64,000 nucleotides of DNA from Amoebophrya sp. A120 (GCA_905178155.1 CAJINV010000022.1:641073-705072); one strand, 5' to 3'; numbered from the stretch's first letter, positions 1 through 11,481 are shown. Notes: generated from the letters alone by a model not told the origin. Numbers and translations: made by a program.

Positions 1-619
1 GACCGTTGGCCCCCGCCTGGAGGGTCACGGGGCAGGAACGGCGACCGAAAGCCCCCCGACAAGCGCTGCTGGAATCACCCTTCCACACGGTGGCAGCCTG
101 AGTGCGCAGGGCGAGTCCTTCATTGCTGTGCACAACGACGTTTGGGCAGATGACGGATCATTACATGGGCCAGACATGAGCGCAACCTCCCGGGCCCGCT
201 TTCTGGAGCAAGTCGTGCGAGAGGATAATCCAAGTGCATACTACCCGAGGTTGTTTGTTTCGAACCCCGATTATGACCCTGACGCCCGTGTTCGTCCCGC
301 GGGCGATCGCAGCCGCCAGACGGGCGATCGCATAGCGTTGCGGCACAGGCGCACATTTCGGGGGCGGTACGCATACAGCGACGGTGGAGTTCATTCTACC
401 TCCAGCAGTGGCGGCGAGACCCTGCATTACACCACTGACTTCGACGCCACACGGGATGTCCTGAACGTTACCGCCGAGGAAGTCCATTTTGTCATCGTAG
501 AGTCGCCGACGGTTATGACGCATATTCGCTGCAAGCCGAGAAAAAATTGGGAATGCAAGCTGCAGATTTGTCAGCACAGCAGCAACGACCCTTTTTCGCA
601 GGGTCAAGGCAGGAATTGA
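1..619 (+). CDS. Gene 1: C-terminal part of a protein paralogous to gene 2 (partial)
   Basis: The frame is open from base 2 to the stop at 617-619, so the gene begins outside the window. No family is recognised. It is clearly a paralogue of the last third of gene 2: RFLEQVVREDNPSAYYPRL here matches QFLEQVVRNDNPSAYYPRL there, and FVIVESPTVMTHIRCK with NWECKLQICQH matches FVILESPTIMTRIRCR with NWECKLQICQH. This copy has no insert, whereas the corresponding part of gene 2 is cut by six introners. It therefore acts as a reference for where those inserts lie. It could be a functional sister gene, or an intron-free copy made through RNA; no poly-A tract is visible after the stop. Confidence 0.8.
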   Translation, partial: TVGPRLEGHGAGTATESPPTSAAGITLPHGGSLSAQGESFIAVHNDVWADDGSLHGPDMSATSRARFLEQVVREDNPSAYYPRLFVSNPDYDPDARVRPAGDRSRQTGDRIALRHRRTFRGRYAYSDGGVHSTSSSGGETLHYTTDFDATRDVLNVTAEEVHFVIVESPTVMTHIRCKPRKNWECKLQICQHSSNDPFSQGQGRN

Positions 620-2034
620 CCCTTTTTTCGATGGTGCACCGACTACATTTTGGACTTCGACAGCATAACATTTGCTGTGCAGCTCAGCGTGGTCAGACTA
701 AATGGAGCTGCAGGTCCTGCGGGACCCTGATAATAGCACTTGTGATGTCTGCTGCTGCCAATATCCTTCAGCTAGCGGCCTTATCTTTCCGGAAAAGAAT
801 ATGATCCCAGCTAGGATATTAGATTACGCATACACGCCAGCTTTCGACGTATACGATTTTTTTATTGCAGAATGCCTTATTCCTCGATTGTGGCGCGAAC
901 GCGATCGTTTCTATGTGCATTTCTTTAAACCGCAGGAAAGCCAGCACGTGCTTCTATCATCAAGGCCGGGGCACATAGGAAAGGTTGTTTCGACAAAAAA
1001 CCTATCACAGCTTTGAACAACTAATCGAAGTATAGTAGCTGCTGTTCGGCGCTGACGCAGCAGTAGCTGTTGTGCATATACTATACTTCGATACAACGTT
1101 GTAGGTCCGATTTTTGGAAACCCGAGTAGCAGCATGTACATAAACGCACCTTGCAACAGCATGTACAACCGCACCTTCTTATAGAAAAAATTTAACTCTA
1201 TCATCACTTTGCTAATTTTGAAAGCAATATTGCAAAAAATTTCGATAATTCAGGGTTGTGCGCGCAAGCGCAGCGCGCAGCTTGATTTCATTTTTGTGCA
1301 GTCCATTCTACAACAACCTTAGACAGCACATCAGTAGGCTACTACTGGTAACTTTTAGCCAAAAAATAGCACCGCCGAGGTTCTACTTCTCGCTAGAACT
1401 TATGCGCTATGTATTTTGACCACTGCCGCTAGCCACGGTTTGATACGCACTGGGCCGACGACTATGCCATGTTGTGCTGGATCTACAGCTCCCGCAGGTG
1501 GCGCGGTGCTTGATCGACCTCGAGCCTGTTCGCGTCAAGTAGTACAAGTCCTGGTATTCCTTCGGGGGACAAAGCAACCCCGAGCGAAAGCTCGATGAGA
1601 TCATTTCTTCGATTGATATCGCCATCACCGAACTGTAGGACAAATACGCAGATCTGTCATTGTCGTTTTGCGATAAGTTTTCGCGAGATGTCAGTCAAGG
1701 GTGGACCTGCAGTGAAGATCACTGTTTCAACGAATTGCTTTTGTGTGATGAGACATTTCTTTTGCAAATATATAATTTAACACCCCAGAAATGCCAGCCT
1801 TTTAGTTTTATGCACCTTTTTGAGGCAAATATCGCGGTCGTCTACTACTTAGTTCATTTCTTATTTCTTACCTCACATAAGTGCCAGCACCGGCTTCTTT
1901 CCTTAAATATTTTGTCCATATTTTTCTCGTGCGATTTCACTAAGCGCAGAACAAGGTTTGTTCTGTCATCAGTACGCGCCGCGCTCTACTTGCCGCAACT
2001 TCAACATCTCTAGCTGTAATATACGGATAGAATT
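620..2034. other. Intergenic stretch
   Basis: AT-rich with no convincing coding frame or introner. The one structure seen is the hairpin at 1024-1092. The last few hundred bases may hold the promoter of the protease gene, but no motif was recognised. Confidence 0.5.
1024..1092. repeat. 69-bp stem-loop
   Basis: ATCGAAGTATAG at 1024-1035 is the exact reverse complement of CTATACTTCGAT at 1081-1092. The arms continue inward with AGCTGCTG facing CAGCAG. It may be a small folded-back element or a structured RNA; there is no target duplication and no gene around it. Confidence 0.6.
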
Positions 2035-5000
2035 ATGTTCGCCTTTTTGAAGAAAAAGATGCTCGGGTCAATGTTGGGCCCATGCATCTTATTCAGCGTA
2101 GGAGCCCCTCGCGTCGCGCTGGCTGCCGTGCCAGGAGCAGCACCTTCTGGAGGAGGTCATTTTTTTTTTGCAGTAACCGGCATCGAAGATAGAGGCGCGC
2201 TTGAGGTTGTTGGGCGCAGGAGGCCGGCGCCGGCCGCTGGCGAAGATGGTGGTCGCCCAACGAGATTTCTGCGCCGGACTGTTCCTGATCAGCATGCTAG
2301 TAGCGGGTCCAGCTTTTTATGCGACAGAAAAGTACGGACTTATGTTTACCTCTTCAACACGACTGGAAAATCATTTTATTGTGTTTGGCATGCAATTTTC
2401 AGCATCACAAAAAAATTCCTGTTGTCTGTTCAACATGGCAAGCTTTTTCGGTTCTTATCGTTTTGCATGACAAATCCAAATTCCGTTGTGCATGGCGAAA
2501 ATGTATCGGCAAAATAGTTGTCTCTGCATGGCAGAGTTTTTAGCGGCGCGAATTTTGGTTGAGCAACACAAATCACACAACAGAGATTTATGTTTTTTGC
2601 TGCCATGGCGATGGCCGTACTTTTCTGTATGATAGTCTTCGACGACGCAGCCAGAGATCGGAATTGTGAATCCCAACAACCTGTGCTGGATGATCAGCTT
2701 GTCGCAGAGTTTGGTCTACATTCCGTCCCTGCACGAGGAAGCCGCGGCGGTGTGCGCGCGAAGAGATGAGGAGCAGCGATTGCTAGGTGCGAGGTCTTCC
2801 AGGACGAGCAGTGAAGATTCGCAGCAACGCAGCCCGGAAGATAACGAGAAACTCACGCACTGGTGCGCCTTCTTCCGTGCCATCACTGGTCAACAGAATA
2901 ACATTGTTGCGTACACCGATAGATTCGCCTGGAACCGGTTGCAAGGGGTAGAAGCACTTCTGCATTTTGTCGTGCAGAAGGGGAATTGGCCGGGCCTCAG
3001 AAGTTACGGGACTCAGTGGCTACAGCAGGACGCATCGGAGGGCATGAGCAGACTTATCGAAAATGTGCTGGTCCGGGAGTTACAAAATCTCTTCACTTTC
3101 GAGATCAAGGAGGAATTCTTTGCGATTGATACCCAAGGGAATCCGATCAACGTGCACGAGGGCGGTTGGGTAAAGAGCGACCACACCGGGAATGCGTGGT
3201 ACCCCGCATCGCAATTCATGCTAGACTTCGACGAGGACAGGCACACTTATGGCGTTCTCAAATGTTACATTCTCAACTGTTACATGAATTTGTAATGCAA
3301 GACTAGCACAGGTGAGAGGGAGAACCTTGCGCGTCTTGCATTACACGTTTGATCCGGATTACCGTGCTATTTAGCCTTCCGAGAATTTGTAATGCGAAGC
3401 AGCTTGATCGTCTGGCGGGTCATGGTCATTTTGCATGACAAACCATGTAACAGTTGAGAATGTCACGTTTGAGAACCCCATAACACTGACATTCTACAAG
3501 CACTGCGGAACGCAGGCTTCGAGCCAGATCACGGTGTACTAGATCCAAACGTCGACTCCCTCGTGTATGAACATGGAAAAAAATTTAAGTCAACCAGGAC
3601 ACAAAGTTTTTGATATCCAGAGCTCATCGATAGTTCATGTAAAAGAGGAGCTCTCAAACTCAACTTCTGCAGCGGGTGCTCATAAACTGCTCCGTAATAA
3701 GTAAGTATAATAGGCTTAGGCTCCTGCGCAACAGGAGGCGCTGAGATAGAATCTTGAATGTAGTTGCAGCTGCTTGACTCCTCCCAATTTTCCCACGATT
3801 CTGCAGTGGACGATGACGACCCTCGGCCGACCTGGTTGGACGGTGTGGAGACGCGGACCAGGCAGGTGCATTATGCTGTGCAAAAGTATCGCACTCTTAT
3901 TGCAATCATGCATTACAAATCTTTTCGTTATAGGGAAATCCGCATTACAAATTTTAGTTCTCATGCTGAGAAAATTTGTAATGCATTTATACGAGTACGA
4001 TACTTTTGCAGTTCATATGCATGCGCAGCGGACAATCCGAGATAGCACAGGACAACCTCGGACTATTCGCTACACCGAGTACGGCCTGCACCGCAAAGTT
4101 CACCTCCGCAAACTGCCAGAAATTTTGCCGCTCCACGTGAACAGCTTCACATACCAGACTGACGGAACAAGCAACACCAGGAAAAAAATGAAATATCTGG
4201 ACATTCCCTTTCTATTCTACATCGACGCCCAGGCGCGAAGAAATGGTCCAAGCGGCATCAACACGGAGTTTGAACGTATCAACTGTAAAAATGTCTGGGT
4301 CTGGAAGATTCTGACACTTGTCATGCACGGTTTGCGTGAGCCCTGATGTCTGTGATACATGCCCTAGCATCACAGATTTTTTGAGAGCTTCCTGTTGCCT
4401 ATTCCGCATGACAAATGCCCTCTCCGCGTAGCAAAAATTACGTTCCTTTTGGTACTCATGCAATACAGATTTTTCTGGAATCCAAATGCAGCATCACAAG
4501 TTGCAATCTTCCAGACCCAGACACTTTTGCACTTGATAGAACGTGCGCGAGTGCGAAATCCCGAGTCCCCTGAGGACGCACGCGACTACAGAGATATCAA
4601 ATGCAAAAATGTCTGGGTCGTCTGGAAAATTGCCAGGTTTGTCATGCATATTTTGAATGACCCAGGATGTCTGCGATGCATGCCCTAGCATCACAGATTT
4701 TTAGAGGACTTTGCGATGCCTCCACCGCATGAGAAATGCCCTCTCCACGTAGCACAAACTGGAGTCCTTTTGCTGGTCATGCAATACAAATTCTTCTAGA
4801 ATCCAGAGACAGCATTACAAGTTTAGAATCTTCCAGACCCAGACATTTTTGCGTTTGATAAGAGAGTGGGAAAGGCAAGTGCAGGAACGGGGCATGGACG
4901 CTGTGTCGCAGGCGTACGAATATCCTCTGCAAAAGTATCGTTTTCGTATAAATGCAAATCTCGCATTACAAATCTTTTTATTAAGGCAAATCCGCATGAC

Positions 5001-5629
5001 ACATTCCATTTCTCATGCAGCTAAGGAAATCTGTATTGCAATTAATACTAGTACGACACTTTTGCAATGCATAACGAACTGCATGCGGTGATTTTGCACC
5101 ACGGTCCAAGGGCCAATACCGGCCACTACACGGCGGTTGCGAACATCGGTACGCAGCAATCTCCGCAGTGGCGACATTTCGACGACGGGCGTGTGATAGT
5201 CATCCCGACCACTACTGGCTCTTTGTATCAAGTGCCAGTATTTGTTTGGGTGTCGAAGAAGATTGCAATGCTTGCACTATTCAAGTTTTCCATGCCCAGT
5301 GAGGTCTGGAAAAATGCGGGGCGTAGCATGACAGATTCTGTGCGGTCTTTCTCTTTGTCATGCCTGTTCTGCATGACAAACTCCTTCTAACCTTGAGCAA
5401 AATTAATAGGGCAAATCTTGGGTGTCATGCACAGGATGCATCACAAGTTAGCGCCGTTTTTCGTTTATTTCCAGACCCAGACAAATGCGCAGTGCATACT
5501 TTGAGCGGATACCTGAAAGAACGAAACGCGGAGGGAAAGACTGTATGCATGCTTCTGTACAAAAAGCCCAGGCATAGCACTGGTTTCGTGCTCTCTGGGC
5601 CAAAACCGGTCGCACAGCAGCGACGGTGA
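2035..5629 (+). CDS. Ubiquitin-specific protease (peptidase C19), split by seven introners, possibly secreted
   Basis: The product should cleave ubiquitin from proteins. Seen: a Cys box (GIVNPNNLCWMISLSQ, catalytic Cys codon 2684-2686), the QQDA box (WLQQDASEGMSRLI), a core strand (LPEILPLHVNSFTY), a His box (YELHAVILHHGP then GHYTAV, His codon 5124-5126), WRHFDD, and the terminal strand VCMLLYKKP. The His box is complete only once the insert at 4921-5073 is removed. Exons: 2035-2317, 2640-3247, 3488 to about 3600, about 3764-3871, 4023-4276, 4544-4594, 4866-4920, 5079-5225, 5504-5629. The part from about 3600 to 3764 is unresolved: the frame hits a stop at 3611 and probably holds an ordinary intron (GTAAGT near 3696). 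The start at 2035 gives a basic then hydrophobic leader ending near VALA, signal-peptide-like and unusual for this family. The family is confident; the first exon is less so. Confidence 0.85.
2318..2634. mobile_element. Introner, singleton family (ends TATGCGACAGAAAAGTACGG)
   Basis: Inverted ends share ACAGAAAAGTACGG. Flanks CTTTT and GTCTT match at 3 of 5. Protease gene, phase 1. Joining the flanks puts the first exon in frame with the Cys box. Confidence 0.7.
3248..3482. mobile_element. Introner family E
   Basis: Direct repeat ACACT, perfect. Protease gene, phase 0. It is 235 bp, the same length as the other family E copy at 16006. Confidence 0.9.
3872..4017. mobile_element. Introner family B
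   Basis: Direct repeat TGCAT, perfect. Protease gene, phase 0. The 5' end is TATGCTGTGCAAAAG and the 3' end is TTTTGCAGTTCATA. Confidence 0.92.
4277..4538. mobile_element. Introner family A
   Basis: Direct repeat GAACG, perfect. Protease gene, phase 2. Its interior is the reverse complement of the copy at 13364. Confidence 0.93.
4595..4860. mobile_element. Introner family A
   Basis: Direct repeat AGAGA, perfect. Protease gene, phase 2, only 51 bp of exon after the previous insert. Confidence 0.93.
4921..5073. mobile_element. Introner family B
   Basis: Direct repeat ACGAA, perfect. Protease gene, phase 0. It splits the conserved His box; removal joins AYE to LHAVILHHG. Confidence 0.95.
5226..5498. 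mobile_element. Introner family A
   Basis: Direct repeat CTTTG, perfect. Protease gene, phase 0. The ends are worn (CAAGTGCCAGTATTTGTTTG), suggesting an older copy. Confidence 0.9.
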
Positions 5630-6901
5630 ATCTCGCTGCAATTTTTCTCCGAAACATGATCAAACGGGTTACGGTGCACACGGGCCGTCGCGCGAGGAAG
5701 AGAAAAACCCAGAAGAGGAAAAGCTGGGAAATAAAATGGTAGCGCAGATAGAAAATCAGCACATGAACCGGGTGCAGCAAAGTGGTGGTGGTGGATGAAG
5801 TCTTTACTGACCTGAACTTCAAGATGAAAATATGCCCTTGTACGAGGTCGTACTGAGCTATTTAGTATGCTGCACCGACAATAATTTTATATGTAATTGT
5901 GTTTCGGATGACATTAGCAAGTTGCTGAGATGTTATCCTGCCCTTGAGAAGTAGATGTGAGAGTCTATTAACAATTGCTACTGCAGCTGGTCGTGCTGCG
6001 TACGGCAAAGGACCCTTGCGTCATTCTGGTATCAAGGAGAACCGTTTCTGTTTCGGACAATGAAAAGCAAAGCAGGAATACAGCTGCCAGCTCTCATCAC
6101 AGCCCCCTTTTAATACCATTTGGAGGGACCGCCACTGCAGCACGCTTGTAGCCACCTCGTTGCGACGAGTTCGCTGTGTTTTGTGACGGCGACTGAAAGA
6201 AGTACCACATAGTTTCTTTTCCTATAACGAAAGCTGGATCAAAAACCAAAACTAAGAGGTTGTTGTACTAGCACGGTGTAAAAACGCTAGATGCGGTTGA
6301 AACTCCTCCAAGTAATGGGAAGATCATGAAGAAGCTATTCCTACTACAACATGATGAACAAGCGTCGGTTAATAATTTCATCGGGATAAAAATGGAATTG
6401 TAGCCACCTTCGTGAAAGACTGCAGAATCTTGAAGCTTGTGGCCGTCGAAATATGGATGTGGATCTAGAAAAATGCAAGATGGAACAAGCGCCAGCATGG
6501 GCTGGTCAGCATGTAGAAGTTGTAGCGGGATTTTTTGCTTATGTTTCCAGTGCTGGAACGTCAAAATGCAATATTTTTTTCAACAGGCGAAGATTAGCTG
6601 CATCGAAGCTTTTCAACCTCATCTTCCATGTTTTTTTTATACGATATTTTATTTCAAACTCTACAAACAATGCAATTTCTACTTCTTAGTTGATACAATA
6701 TTTTCGACATTTCCGCACACGATATCAAGATTCAATGTACTTGATTTAGAAAACTTTAACTTGTCGGCCTTGCTGAAAAATTTTGTTTTTCCTTTTATCT
6801 ACTAGTCCCAGTAGTTTGCTGCGTACAATTTCATTTTCATCATTGATTCGACTGCAACATACACACGCCTGAAGCCTGTGTCTCTTGCAGATTCAAAAAT
6901 A
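5630..6901. other. Intergenic stretch
   Basis: AT-rich; short frames only, none convincing. It separates the protease stop from the gene 2 start and presumably holds the gene 2 promoter, but no motif was recognised. Confidence 0.5.
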
Positions 6902-9900
6902 ATGAAGCACGCACTGGCATCTCGGGCGCTCCTGCTTCTATGGAGCACCAAATCTGTCCTGGTCGCCGCATCGGCCTCCAGCGACTCGTCGCACACCAGA
7001 AGCACTGACGGGCAGCAGCAGGTGAACAACCTTCAAACGGCGCAGGAGTCTCTTGCGGGAGCTGGTGCAGGCGCACCTCCCAAAGCTACCGACGATGTGG
7101 TCCTCGAACACGACAGCAGTACTTCTTTGACACCCAGCACGAGCGGCGCGGAAGGTCCCCTGCCAGACTACGCCTTATCAAAAGTAAAAATGTCTGGGTC
7201 TGGGAACTTGTGATGCTGGGTAGCGTCTCATGATGAGGCTACAAATGCTGGCTCAGCATGACAAGTTTCAGAGCTCCTAGGTGTTGCCTATTCTGCATGA
7301 CAAACTGCGCTTCTGCATCACAGAGAAGCGGAGCTCTTGGGTAACGTGCATGACAGATTTAAGAGTCATGCCAGACAAGCATGACAAACATGAATTCTTC
7401 CAGACCCAGACATTTTCACATTTGATACGCCTGGGACCGGGTTTATTCGTTCTTGGCCGGCAATGGGGTCGCGTCGGGCTCCTTCGATCAAAAAGCCTAT
7501 GCATTGCAAATATGTCTGGGTCTGGAAACTTGTGATGCTGGGTGGCGTATCATGAGGAGGCCGCAAGTCCTGGCTCAGCATGACAAGTTTTTGAGCTTGC
7601 TTCTAGGTGTTGCCTCTTCTGCATGACAAACTGCGTTTCTGCATGACAGAAAAATGGGGCTCTTGGGTAAAGTACATGACAGATTTAAGAGTCATGCCAG
7701 CCAAGCATGACAAACATGCACTCTTCCAGACCCAGACATTTTTGCATTCCATAAAGCCGACCGCAAAGCAACTGTGGAAAACCTCGAAAGCCACCACGCA
7801 AAGACCAAGCAGGCGGCTGTGGTGGCGGCCGACCCGGGAACAATCCGTCCGGCGGTTTCTCAGAAGTGGCTCCAAGCTGCGGAAATCGTGCGCGCTGCTG
7901 GCCACCGTGGCGATAGTGGTGCACGAGGAAGCCAAGCTGTGCTTACCGATGCTCATCTTGGCACCGCGACGAGAGACACCATGCTGCAGAAAATTCTGAA
8001 GCGGAAACACCGGCTGGGCCCAGAGCAGACTGCCGCGACCGCAAGCCTTGCTGCCGCAAGCAAGGCGAGTCAGACGTTTGTGGAAAACAAGAAGAAGAAT
8101 TATTTGCAAAACTGGTACAAGAACGCGACTGCAGGCACCGATAGAGCCCCCGGTCATTATCCTTTCGTCGCAAAGGGACTGTTTTCTTGCACGGTGGAAG
8201 ACTTTTACGACCTGCTCGCCGAGGCTATCCTGAGTAAAAACGTACCCACACCAGAGTCAGGATGGGGATTTTGCAACACAAACCTAGGAGTTTTGTGAGT
8301 CACGCATGACAAGTTGCACTATGCAGTGTAGTGCAGGTCAGCAAGTGCAGCCGCATCACAGATTCATCTGCTCGTCCTGTTCACAGCATCACAAATTCCA
8401 AAACAGGATTGGAAATGGCTCTCATGGGGATGCGCATTACAAGTCTTCCTGTCTTTGCAAATCTGCATTACAACTCTGGTGTGGGTACGTTTTTACTCAG
8501 GATAGAGGCTCCGGAGGACGAGATCTATCGAGTGCAAATATGTCTGGGTCTGGAAGGATGCAAGATTTGTCATGCAGGTTTTCCATGACCCGTAAGGTCT
8601 GGAATGCAGCACCTAGCATGACAAACTCTGATGTGCTGAGATCTCTACTAGCATGCCTATCCTGCATGAGAAATTTCCTCTCAACTTGGTAAAAAAGGAC
8701 GGCTGTTGGTAATGATGCAACACAGTTTTTTTGCATGATTCAGAATTAGCATGACAACTTGCAACCGTCCAGACCCAGACGCAGACATATTTGCAATGCA
8801 TAAGATCATGACCGCACTGATCCATGGCGACGTCATGCCGGGCTGGCTTTTATGCGTGGTCATGACGCCCTCATCCCAGACTTGTCGTGCTAATCTGCAT
8901 GCTCAGAGCATCTGTCATGCCGGTCCGCATGACGGGCATTTATTTCTAATCGTGTAGAAGTTTGGTACTCTGTAATGCGCGAATCACGATGAGAAAGTGG
9001 ATTTGTGATGCGTCCGGTCTACCTAGTAGGCAGGGCTATGCTACGTCGCCAAAGATGTAATGCGCAAGCGCCGAAACTTGTGGATTTGTCTAGCAGATCA
9101 TTTCCTAGCTCGACTATGGGGTGGCGGCGCTTTTCATCAGAATAGCTCTCCGCCAAGATTTTGCGCGAAAAACTCCGCCCACTAATCCAGGGAGCGCGAG
9201 CACATGGTAACCAAGAAACTGGTCGTCCTGCTCAACATCAGGAAAGCACCGCAAGCGACGGTCGTCCTGATCGCGAAGTAGATGGACCTTCGACCGCCGG
9301 TCCGTCAAGCAATGCTGGAGTGAATCCTCGAAACGGCGTATCATTTGTAAAAACGTCCCCACCCCATAGTTGTAATGCAATTCTGCATGCTGAAGATGTT
9401 TCTCATGCGGAGCCCCATGAGAAGCATTTTCTAGCTGCGTTTCGGAATTTGTCATGCTCCAATCAACATGATATGCTGGAGTTGTGATGCTGGTGAACTA
9501 GCTCAACAGGATTACACTACGACGCCAAACTTCTCATGCGCAACAGCCAAGCCTGGTGGATTTGTCTAGCAGACTTCCCACCTTGACTCTGGTGTGTGGG
9601 CCCCGTTTTTACTCAGGATACGGCGGCCGTCTGAGTGTGCAAGCCGACTCGTTTATTTCTGTGCACACTGCCTGGGCAGGGCTGCAAGCGGGGGACGACA
9701 TGAGCAGAGAATCCCGTGACCAGTTTCTCGAGCAAGTCGTATGAAATGCAAGTATGTCTGGGTCTGGAAGGATCCAAACTTGTCATGCTGTGTTTGGATT
9801 CCAAAAAGATTTGTATTGCATGACCAGCAAGAGGAGGCCAGATTGTGCTACGCGGAAAGGGCATTTGTCATGCGGAATAGGCATCAGGAAGCCTTCCAAA

Positions 9901-11481
9901 AATCTGTTGTGCTAAGTCATGCACTACAGGCATCATGAGCCTCCATGCAAAATATGCATGACAAACCGCGCTAAAATTTTCCAGATCGCCAGACACTTTT
10001 GCATTTGATGAGTCGTGCGAAATGACAATCCAAGCGCGTACTATCCCCGGCTTTTTGTTTCTCAGCCCGACGGCGCAGCGCGGTACCATGGACTGGACTA
10101 CATGGCCTTACGGCATTGGAGAACGTTTCGTGGATATCGCAGGAAAAGACTGTTTCACTGTGATGATTTTGCAAGATCTGCAACACAAGTTTGTTACACA
10201 TGGCACAGAAAATTTGCCATGCGTACTTCCCAAGGGAAAACACCAGTAAAAATCCAATGTATTGCATGTGTAGCAAGACACATAGCTGTGTGTTCCATTC
10301 CATGTATCACAAGTTCACAGTGAAACAGTTTTTTCGTGGGATAGTGGACAGCTTCGAGGACATTACACGACCAGCAAGTACAACAGCCTTTCGGTTCAAT
10401 TATCAAATGCAAAAGTGTTTGGGTCTGGAAAAATGCGCGATTTGTCATGCAGCTTTTCCATGACCCATGAGGTCTGGAATGCAGGACCTAGCATGACAGA
10501 CACTGTGCGATCTCTGTCATGCCTACCCCGCATGAGAAACTCCCTCCCGACTTGTTCAAAACTAGACGACATTTGGTAATCATGCAACACAGATTTTTGC
10601 ATGCTTCAGTCTTAGCATGACAAGTTGCATCGTTCCAGACCCAGACATTTTTACATTTGATATCAATACTCCATATGCAATACAAATTCGTTTTCGTTTC
10701 CGTCCACGTACAAAATGCATGACATATTTCGCCAACATAGTACGTAGAATTATGTAGTGCCACTTGTCATGCTGAATACGATTGAAGGCTAGTTTTATCA
10801 TGCAGAAACCCCATTCACCGCATTTGTACGTTTACGGAAATAAATTTGCTGTGGATAGGCTACGGGCTTCGATGCCACGCGGGTTCTAAACACGACCGCT
10901 GATGTGTATTCTGAGCAAAAATCTCCCGAGTCTAGAGTCTTCAGCTTGGCAACTTAGCAACACAAATCCAGAAGTTTTGGGAGTTGTCACGCAGGACAAG
11001 GTCCTCTCTGTCGTGTAGTGTGCATTTTAGCAAGGCCAGCCGCATCATAAACCCCTCTACTTTTCACCATCTTTACAGCATTGGTGTGTGAAAATGCCTC
11101 TCATGGGGAAGATGTGCATTACAAGTTGTCCTTGTCCTGTGATTGCAAATCTGCATCACAACTACCCTGGAGTCGTGGGGAGGTTTTTGCTCAGGATAAT
11201 GTCGTGAACTTTGTTATTCTAGAATCCCCGACAATAATGACGCGCATCCGGTGCAGGCCGACACAAAATTGGGAATGCAAGCTGCAGATTTGTCTATCCG
11301 GTGCAAAAGTATCGCACTCGTACTCCTGAAAGTGCTACTTATGGATGCAGAACTGCATGGCGTGAAATCCATTTTTCATGTTGAGCTAATTTGTACGCTT
11401 GTATCTTGACTGCTACGATGCTTTTGCAATGCATATTGTCAGCACATCAGCAATTTTCCCGTCCCCAGCACTGAACCATGA
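6902..11481 (+). CDS. Gene 2: signal-peptide-bearing protein of unknown function with twelve introners
   Basis: Thirteen exons: 6902-7175, 7433-7497, 7759-8225, 8510-8525, 8808-8850, 9150-9338, 9626-9739, 10016-10134, 10349-10400, 10668-10673, 10863-10906, 11204-11294, 11441-11481. They sum to 1521 nt, 506 residues plus stop. The N-terminus MKHALASRALLLLWSTKSVL then VAASASS is a typical signal peptide followed by a Ser/Thr-rich stretch, so the protein is probably secreted. A Gln/Thr-rich segment follows, then an Ala/Lys-rich helical middle (QNWYKNA region), then a C-terminal third shared with gene 1. Alignment to gene 1 independently supports removal of six of the inserts. The family is unknown to me. 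One exon is only 6 nt and another 16 nt. Confidence 0.85.
7176..7427. mobile_element. Introner family A
   Basis: Direct repeat CGCCT, perfect. Gene 2, phase 1. Same subfamily as 7498, but opposite to the copy at 17010. Confidence 0.93.
7498..7753. mobile_element. Introner family A
   Basis: Direct repeat AAGCC, perfect. Gene 2, phase 0. Very close in sequence and orientation to its neighbour at 7176, so the two may be a recent pair. Confidence 0.93.
8226..8504. mobile_element. Introner family C
   Basis: Direct repeat GAGGC, perfect. Gene 2, phase 2. Near-perfect inverted ends (TATCCTGAGTAAAAACGTAC). Nearly identical internally to the copy at 50428. Confidence 0.93.
8526..8802. mobile_element. 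Introner family A
   Basis: Direct repeat AGATC, perfect. Gene 2, phase 0; a 16-bp exon separates it from the previous insert. Confidence 0.92.
8851..9144. mobile_element. Introner, diverged family C
   Basis: Flanks GCTTT and GCTCT (4 of 5). Gene 2, phase 1. The ends are worn but alignable to family C; removal keeps the frame from PGWL into SAKILREK. Confidence 0.75.
9339..9620. mobile_element. Introner family C
   Basis: Direct repeat CGGCG, perfect. Gene 2, phase 1. Removal gives GGRLSVQADSF, matching GGSLSAQGESF in gene 1. Confidence 0.93.
9740..10010. mobile_element. Introner family A
   Basis: Direct repeat AGTCG, perfect. Gene 2, phase 1. Gene 1 has the unbroken sequence EQVVREDNP at this point, so the site is confirmed by homology. 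Confidence 0.97.
10135..10343. mobile_element. Introner, singleton family (ends TATCGCAGGAAAAGACTGTT)
   Basis: Direct repeat GTGGA, perfect. Gene 2, phase 0. Right end AACAGTTTTTTCGTGGGATA. Confidence 0.9.
10401..10662. mobile_element. Introner family A
   Basis: Direct repeat TCAAT, perfect. Gene 2, phase 1. Confidence 0.93.
10674..10857. mobile_element. Introner, singleton family (ends TATGCAATACAAATTCG)
   Basis: Flanks CTCCA and GGCTA match at only 2 of 5, so the call rests on the worn inverted ends and on homology: removal gives QYSTGFDATR, matching HYTTDFDATR in gene 1. Gene 2, phase 1; 6 bp after the previous insert's right repeat. Confidence 0.8.
10907..11198. mobile_element. Introner family C
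   Basis: Flanks ATGTG and ATGTC (4 of 5). Gene 2, phase 0. Removal gives TADVVNFVI, matching TAEEVHFVI in gene 1. Confidence 0.92.
11295..11435. mobile_element. Introner family B
   Basis: Direct repeat TTGTC, perfect. Gene 2, phase 1. Removal gives QICQHISN, matching QICQHSSN in gene 1. Confidence 0.95.

Noticed and set aside
128-619. Gene 1 starting at GTG 128
   Set aside because: The frame is open to base 2 and the upstream part (GGSLSAQGESF) aligns with gene 2, so the true start lies outside the window.
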